This document shows, one piece after another, positions 58,140 to 64,000 of a DNA stretch of 64,000 nucleotides (positions within the stretch are counted from its first letter, which is position 1; each line of letters starts with the position of its first letter). This DNA comes from Epiperipatus broadwayi (Eukaryota; Onychophora; Udeonychophora; Euonychophora; Peripatidae). The stretch is from NCBI GenBank assembly GCA_028023455.1, contig JAQFVV010000072.1, forward strand, positions 4,587,214 through 4,651,213, read 5' to 3'. The translations under genes were made by a program, and so were the position numbers. The notes beneath the pieces are model-generated. The model made no database searches. It was not told where the DNA came from and was given only the letters and a program-made list of their open reading frames with translations.

Positions 58140-58280
58140 AATTATAGAAAAACTATTGAATACTTTGATTGGTTTGATACAGTAGTAGAGTGGCAGTCTT
58201 TGGTGCTTGAGATCCACAAGATCATGGCCAGTTCTGCCACTTCTAGTGCTCAAACTTTTTATGAACCCCAAGCAATAAAG
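58140..58280 (+). repeat. Family E repeat
   Basis: GTTCTGCCACTTCTAGTGCT, then TTTTTATGAACCCCAAGCAATAAAG, matches the family E copies at 30540-30800 and ends directly in trinucleotide microsatellite, as a SINE tail might. Confidence 0.5.
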
Positions 58281-58640
58281 CTGTTGTTGTTGTTGTTATT
58301 ATTATTATTATTCCTACTACTACTACTATTATTATTATTATTATTATTGTTATTATTATTATTATATATATATTGTTGTTGTTATTATTATTGTTGTTAT
58401 TATTATTATTATTATATTATATATGTATATATTTTCTTGTTATTATTATTGTTATTATTATTATTATTTAATTGGCTATATGCTGTTGTTTGGCACTTAA
58501 ATAAATGAATTGAATTATTATTATCACTATTACTACTACTACTACTATCATCAACATCATCATTATCATCATCATCATTATTGTTGTTGTTATGGTTCTT
58601 GGTGGTGGTGTGATATTCTTCTTCTTATTATTATTATTAA
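58281..58640. repeat. Trinucleotide microsatellite block (TTG/ATT/ACT/ATC)n
   Basis: Long mixed arrays of TTG, ATT, CTA and ATC triplets, broken by TATATA. The apparent poly-Leu and poly-Tyr reading frames are artefacts of these triplets. Confidence 0.92.
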
Positions 58641-58740
58641 AATTTTAAAAAATAATAAGCTTATACTTATACCAGTTTTGGTTTATTTGTTTAATCTTTC
58701 ATTGAATGCTAATCTATTTATTTCATGAGTGTTTAAAGTT

Positions 58741-59960
58741 CAGTATTATTACACCAATATTTATCAGTAACTACAGACCTATTTCAATTATTTTTAAACT
58801 GTTTGAGATGGTAGTCACAGATAAAATGTTTCTTAAGTGTGAATAGAGTGATTTCTGTGCTTCAGTATGGTTTTGTTACTTAAAAAAGTACTTTAGATGT
58901 TCTTAATAATCATGTGCAAAATTTGACATCTTTATAAGATAATGATTTTAAGACTGCAGTCATATATTTAGATGTTTCTAAAGCATTTGACTCTGTTCAT
59001 TATAAAATTCTTCTTCAGCAATTATATTCATATACTTTAGATGTCATTTTGTTCCTTGGTTACAAAGATATTTAAAAAGCAGAAAACAGGCATCTAAGAT
59101 TCATGGGATTATTAGTGATTTTCAATTGATAAATCATGGAGTTCCACATGGTTCTGTAATTGGTCCTATGTTGCTTTTGATTTATATTAATGATATTTTT
59201 GCTTTACCTTTGAATTGCTCTATATTTTATTACTGTTCCATAATCTTCTTGAGCAAATGATTAATAAGGATTTGGCTTTAATTAGTAATTGGCTTATGTT
59301 AAATTGTTTGTTGGTCAATTGTAATAAAACAAGAGCTATTCTTTTTTCTTATAGATTTGTCTCTCATTCTTTCAACATTTCTATTTGTAGCCAATATAGA
59401 GTTCATTATAATAGCACTTATGGTAATATTGTTTTTGTTGATAATTATTATTATTCGGAAGGTTTTATTATTTAGTTAAATTTTTGCCTAGATCTGTTTT
59501 GTTATCTATTCATGCATTTTTTCTATCGAAGTATATTATTTTATAATATCTCTATTTGGAGTGGTTGCACTACTTATTCTTTGTCATTATATGTTTTACA
59601 AAATCACACTACACATTATTTTCGGAAAGTCTAAATCAACTTCAGTTCAGAATATCTACTATAGGGTAATTATTGATACATTTTGTCAATGTTCTCTTTT
59701 ATGTGCTAGGATTTTTTAAATAAATACTCAATTAGCTAAAAACTTTCAATTGACATTGCCTACTTTTAATTTGAAAGATAGTCATAAGAAGTTTAATTAC
59801 AATGATATTAGGTTGTTTAATTCTTTTATCTCTGCTTATTCATTAGATATTGAACACATATCACTTGCTATGTTTAAAAAATATTTGCATATTAGTTATA
59901 TTCTATGTAGTTATTTTGATTAATATTTTGTAATTTGGTAATATTGTGTATATTGTGACT
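58741..59960 (+). pseudogene. Non-LTR retrotransposon reverse transcriptase remnant
   Basis: RT blocks appear in order across frames: ISNYRPISI (from 58763; palm entry), DVSKAFDSVHYKIL (58971; block with catalytic Asp), GVPHGSVIGPMLLLIYINDI (59138; family PQGSVLGP...YINDI), and INKDLALISNWLMLN (59257). The YADD/FADD catalytic box expected about 59215 is deleted, and several frameshifts exist. The clade is Jockey/CR1/I-like; I cannot go further. The remnant runs directly into an (ATT)n array, which resembles a LINE microsatellite tail. Confidence 0.87.
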
Positions 59961-59964
59961 TTGT

Positions 59965-60069
<105 letters not shown>

Positions 60070-60149
60070 TTGTATATATATATGACCCCTCCCACAAGTA
60101 TTTCCTTGTTTGGAGTTATATGAATTTTGTATTATTTATATATTATTGT

Positions 60150-60151
60150 AA

Positions 60152-60182
<31 letters not shown>

Positions 60183-60187
60183 TAATA

Positions 60188-60242
<55 letters not shown>
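60150..60242. repeat. (AATA)n, (ATA)n and (ATT)n microsatellites
   Basis: AAAT units, then AAT, then ATT to TTA units: the AAT and ATT blocks are complementary and can form a hairpin. Confidence 0.92.
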
Positions 60243-60249
60243 GTTTTCA

Positions 60250-60345
60250 AAGGGATTTTATTGAGTAAAACATAGTAGGTTGCAGGTCAAATGTTTGAGT
60301 TTATTGAATAAAACGAAATAGGTTGCAGATCAAATGTTTACATAT
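60250..60345. repeat. Two-copy tandem repeat, about 50 bp
   Basis: TTTTATTGAGTAAAACATAGTAGGTTGCAGG-type unit repeated with few changes (AGGTTGCAG and TCAAATGTTT in both copies). Confidence 0.75.
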
Positions 60346-60359
60346 ACACATATTAAATA

Positions 60360-61000
60360 TTACTATAAGAGAGAGAGAAAAAAAGTAAATACAGTAAAAA
60401 AATAAATACTATGAGAATTACAATGACTAAGGAAATAGAAAATTAGTAAGAGAAGGGGATTAGATGAATGGTGAGAAGAAGATAAATTGTAAGAAGATAA
60501 AAGATAAGAAATAGATGAATGACAAAGAGAGAAGTGAATAATGACAAGAAGATGAGTGGTAAAAATATGTGAGAGATAAAAAGATTAGTGATGAGAAGAA
60601 AATAAATAATAAGGAGATGAGTGATTATAAGAAGGTGAATAATGAAAAAGAAAGGACTAGTGAAAAAAATGAAAGATGAAATGAATATTTAGAAGATAAA
60701 TAATGAGTGATGGGAAGATGAGTGGCAAGAGAAAAATGAATGATGAGAGTGAGATGAGTAGAAAGAAGATGTTCGATGAGAAATAGATGAGTGATGAAAA
60801 GTATATGAGAGAAAGTTGAATTATGTCAGGATAAGTGCTGAAAATACTTAATAATCAAGAACGAATGATGAGAAGGAGATGAGTTATGAAAAGGGGATGA
60901 GTAGTGAAAAAGAATGATGAGAAAGAGGTGAATGATAAAGAATATTAATAGGTGAATGATGAGAATAGTTATAATAAGATAATAAGTAATGATAATATGG
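60360..61000. repeat. Purine-rich degenerate minisatellite (GATGAGNGATGA-like)
   Basis: For about 640 bp the plus strand is almost free of C and built from variants of GATGAGTGATGAGAAGNA. Unit length varies (about 12-24 bp). Not coding: stops in all frames. Confidence 0.8.
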
Positions 61001-61640
61001 AGTTAGTGAAGTAGATAATCATCTTAAGGCTTTTTCTTTATAGTCCAGTGTTGGTGTTTTTATATTGAATAACAGGAGAGAAATAATTTTTCCTTAGCTA
61101 TAGGTAATTTTGGCTTATATTGGAGATCATTAGATAAACTTTTTTAACTAAACAAGAAGAATTACACCCTTATTAGTCAAAGCTGCAACAGACATTTTGC
61201 TTGTATTTTTCATAATTATCTTGTATCCACTCTTGATTTTGTTGATCATATACTAAGTCTCTAAAGTTTTCTGCTTTCACACTTATTGAAACAAAAGATT
61301 TAAGTAAAGCAAGATACTTATTATTAATTTTGGCATGTTCCTATTTAGCACATGCACACTACCTCTTTGAACAACTACTATGTTTTCCCTCAAGGGTAAT
61401 CCTTTGGTTTTATTGTTATAACATGACCAAAATGTGACAGGACGATTAATGGTAAAAGAAGAAAACTAGAAGCACTAATGAAATAGATTGATTTTATGAA
61501 GCAGATGCACTCTGGCATCAACATTCCATTTTCCCTTTGATTCTTTAAAACACTGATAGTTGACCACATGAAACAATACTGGAATCAATAAATTTAAGAT
61601 TAAGCCTATTTTATATATGGTAAATATAGGTACACAAACT
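61000..61640. other. Unannotated AT-rich DNA
   Basis: No supportable gene. Confidence 0.45.
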
Positions 61641-61658
61641 GTTAACAACAGAAAAGAT

Positions 61659-61768
61659 GTCATGCATTGGTGGTCGAGAGGTCAGCGTGACTGCCTTGCA
61701 CTTGCAGGCAGTTGCCCGGGTTGCAGGTTTGCGTCCCGGCCGATGCTATGACACTTAAAAAAAAAAAA
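61659..61768 (+). mobile_element. tRNA-derived SINE, best copy, 12-bp TSD
   Basis: Exact TSD AACAGAAAAGAT at 61647-61658 and 61769-61780. A-box-like GTGGTCGAGAGGTCAGCGTG, B-box-like GGTTTGCGTCCCGG, then ATGCTATGACACTT and an A tail. At 110 bp it appears to be the whole unit: a tRNA-like head and almost no body. Compare 7745, 18320 and 22430. Confidence 0.85.
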
Positions 61769-61779
61769 AACAGAAAAGA

Positions 61780-62660
61780 TAAAAATGAAACATTTTCACA
61801 CATTGCAATACCCCTTCCCCCTTAGGTTTTATAAATTTATGTAAAAAAAAAAAGAACAACTTTGGGTTCTTTATTTATATTGTAAAAATGTTTTTATTTG
61901 AGAAAGAAATCTAAACATGACTTTCATTTATGTTGTTTTATTTATTTTTAGTTTTTAATTTTTTATTCTTATGGTGAAAAATTTATTTTCTAAAGAAAAT
62001 TTACAATTGACCATTTATTTATTTATTTTTCTCTCTTCTCCAGCCCACCTCTTTTTCTTTCAAAATCAAATAAGAAATTAAAAAGATAAATGTTTGAAAA
62101 CAAAACCAGTCAATTACAAGTAATAAGAGGGTTTTAAATTCCACATCTAAGTTGATATTTACATACTGATTTTATGAGAAATCCTTTCTTTTCCAAAGAA
62201 AATGATTTCAATTTATCGATTGGTCATCCCAGTATTGTTTCAGGTTGTTGACTCGCAGTGTTTAAAGAGTCAATAAACATAAAATGGAATGTAAATACCT
62301 GAGTTTATTGGTACTAATTTTATGATCACAATAATAAATGTGCTATTAAAAAGTATGAACAATTAATCAGATAATAGCTCAACTTTGGAGAAATGTCATT
62401 TATTACCAGGAAAAAACACTGGCATGCTAGCATATATTAATAATAATAATTAACATTTAAGTGCTTGGAAATGCTGTCAGAAAAGCTTAATAGTGAAATA
62501 TTTGTCTAAAGGTTTGTAATGATGGTATATTATAAGATGATGGAAATAGTCCAACATATAACATCTTATAATAGTGAAATAGTCTTAATATATCATGCTT
62601 AGCATGTTTTCAATACCTTTGTCACAATACCATAATCATAGCAATGAATAAATAAATTTA
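61780..62660. other. Unannotated AT-rich DNA
   Basis: No gene or repeat family recognised. Confidence 0.45.
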
Positions 62661-62663
62661 TGG

Positions 62664-63240
62664 GTGGTGTATTGTAAGTATCATGTAAATTGTATGCAAG
62701 TAAGTTTAAATGCCCTATTTTTTAGAAAGGGGGAAACAGGTTTTGTTTATGGCACTGGCATTGTCAGCGATATGCCAAGACTCCTTTACTTTACCTTTGC
62801 ATTGTTATTTTTATACACACAATGCCGATTGCAATGGGTTCAAAGATATGTCCAAGTTGGTTTTTATGCTCAAGAAATATGGATTTGTGGTCTGTATTGT
62901 TTTTGGCCTTTTGTACAAATATTGGTGTTGAGGCAGTCTTGTTACGAGGCTGGCATCGGATTCTCTGAAATACACAGTGATGCAGTTAGTTTGATTTCAG
63001 GGAATCTTGTATACAGTATGGGAGTTTTATCAGGGACAGTTTACTGTTGGAATTGTTGATCAAACAGGTGAGAATGGGTGGAGTTCAGAGGCTAATTCTG
63101 TATAATCTCTGTATGTTTGCAAATTCAAAATTACACAAACCTGACCATCCTCTCAGGCTAAAGATAGATTTTGGAGGAATCTACTACTACTACAACACTA
63201 CCCAAATGATAACCCAGTGGTTCATTAACCAATGAGCATA
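62664..63240 (+). other. Open region of unknown nature
   Basis: A 131-codon frame (62664-63059) overlaps two further frames (62710-62931 and 63047-63235), and GC content is higher than in the flanks. Reading LLRGWHRI in one frame and SGNLVYSMGVLSGTVY in another hints at a frame-shifted coding remnant, but I recognise no domain. It could be an eroded retroelement, an exon or chance. Confidence 0.25.
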
Positions 63241-63689
63241 TAGCCAGTATACTATCAGTTCATTGTTTGGGTGTGTTCACAAAATTAAAAATACAACTAT
63301 CAACAATCAATTTAGGGTTGTGTACCTAGATATTACAGAATTAAATGGATCCATACACAGAAAATAATCAATTGACATAATTAAACAGGCATTAATACGT
63401 CTAACTATCAACAGAAAAAAATCTCATCATTAAATGTTTAAATTAGATCAAGTAACTGCCCTCTTCAATGGACAATATTACTCCATGGAAGTGGCATTAT
63501 ATCCAGTAAATGGGACTAAACATATTTATTTAAGATGGCTCTAGTTAATTGTTTAAAATCTAAATAAAAAATAGTCTTTATTTGCAGTCTTTAATATAGT
63601 TTTGGATAAATGAAGTAAAGAGCAGAATTTTAATGTATTAGACTTATAAGTTCAAAAATATTATGAGTATAATTGTTGTAATGCTCTCT

Positions 63690-64000
63690 TTTGATACTTA
63701 ACTTAGAGATCAAGTTGGATACAGAAATATTCTGGTCATAATTTTGTGCCAAAATTTAAGATATCTTGGTTTTTGTTCCAGCCTTAATATAATATACTGA
63801 CCATTATTTATATTTAATTTTAAAAATGTATCAAAAACAGATTGAATTTTTATGATATCTGTTTTGGAATGATAATTCCATATAGTTGATCCATACTCCA
63901 CGATGGGGAATACCAAAGATATAAAAAGTTTGATTTTTGTACATTTATTGAATGTTTTTCCATATCTATAAATAGCTTATGTAACTTTGAGAGCTTTGTT
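63690..64000 (-). pseudogene. Non-LTR retrotransposon, post-RT fragment, cut by window end
   Basis: Minus strand frame reads KIKLFISLVFPIVEYGSTIW, then a KTDIIKIQSV block, the conserved region just after the RT thumb in Jockey/CR1-type LINEs (family: L--SLVRPILEYAS-VW....I-KIE-VQ). An in-frame stop lies near 63977. The rest of the element should lie beyond 64000. Confidence 0.8.

Noticed and set aside
58200-58728. Poly-Leu and poly-Tyr/His frames
   Set aside because: Artefacts of trinucleotide microsatellites.

Overview
The window is AT-rich eukaryotic DNA in which I find no intact host gene, no spliced gene structure and no rRNA or functional tRNA gene. It reads as intergenic or deep-intronic DNA packed with old and young mobile elements. 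The mix fits a lophotrochozoan, most likely a cephalopod mollusc: RTE-type and other non-LTR retrotransposons, Penelope-like GIY-YIG fragments, a ZMYM/TTF-type hAT, tRNA-derived SINEs, very many AT microsatellites and hammerhead-ribozyme repeats. The taxon is an inference from repeat content only.

Layout. 0-2.1 kb: nothing coding. 2.1-2.45 kb: a hammerhead retroposon (family A). 2.84-7.40 kb: a complete hAT element with exact 8-bp target-site duplication (TSD), matching terminal inverted repeats, a transposase broken by one stop and one frameshift, and a nested hairpin-rich element. 7.4-13.6 kb: a SINE inside an older repeat, RTE fragments, a pair of inverted repeats (family C) around an RTE remnant, and hammerhead repeats (family B). 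13.6-25 kb: mostly unannotatable DNA with SINEs, fold-back repeats and a perfect 76-bp hairpin. 25.8-26.5 kb: a full palindromic family B element with two opposed hammerheads. 26.7-34.2 kb: tandem repeats, two Penelope-type GIY-YIG remnants and a LINE 3' end with a zinc knuckle. 36.9-39.1 kb and 46.2-57.4 kb: a dense run of family A and B elements, two short hAT derivatives and two long inverted repeats. 58-64 kb: large ATT microsatellites, a LINE reverse-transcriptase remnant, a purine-rich tract, an intact-looking SINE and another LINE fragment cut by the window end.

Main discovery. Two unrelated repeat families, A (about 100-570 bp) and B (about 470-620 bp), carry what folds by hand as a minimal type I hammerhead ribozyme: CUGANGA, a short stem II, GAAA, a 1-2 bp stem III, a UH cleavage site (GUC in A, AUA in B), and a stem I that pairs across the cleavage site. 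The best copies are at 38852-38910 (-), 25941-25997 (-), 26260-26316 (+) and 56989-57047 (-). Seven insertions in these two families are bounded by direct repeats of 10-14 bp (ten with one extra mismatch at one site, eleven with one mismatch at another), which points to target-primed retroposition rather than cut-and-paste. Family B copies are palindromes with one hammerhead per arm on opposite strands. Hammerheads are known from Penelope-like elements and retrozymes, and Penelope GIY-YIG remnants lie in the same window, so such an element is the natural candidate for the mobilising machinery; this link is inference.
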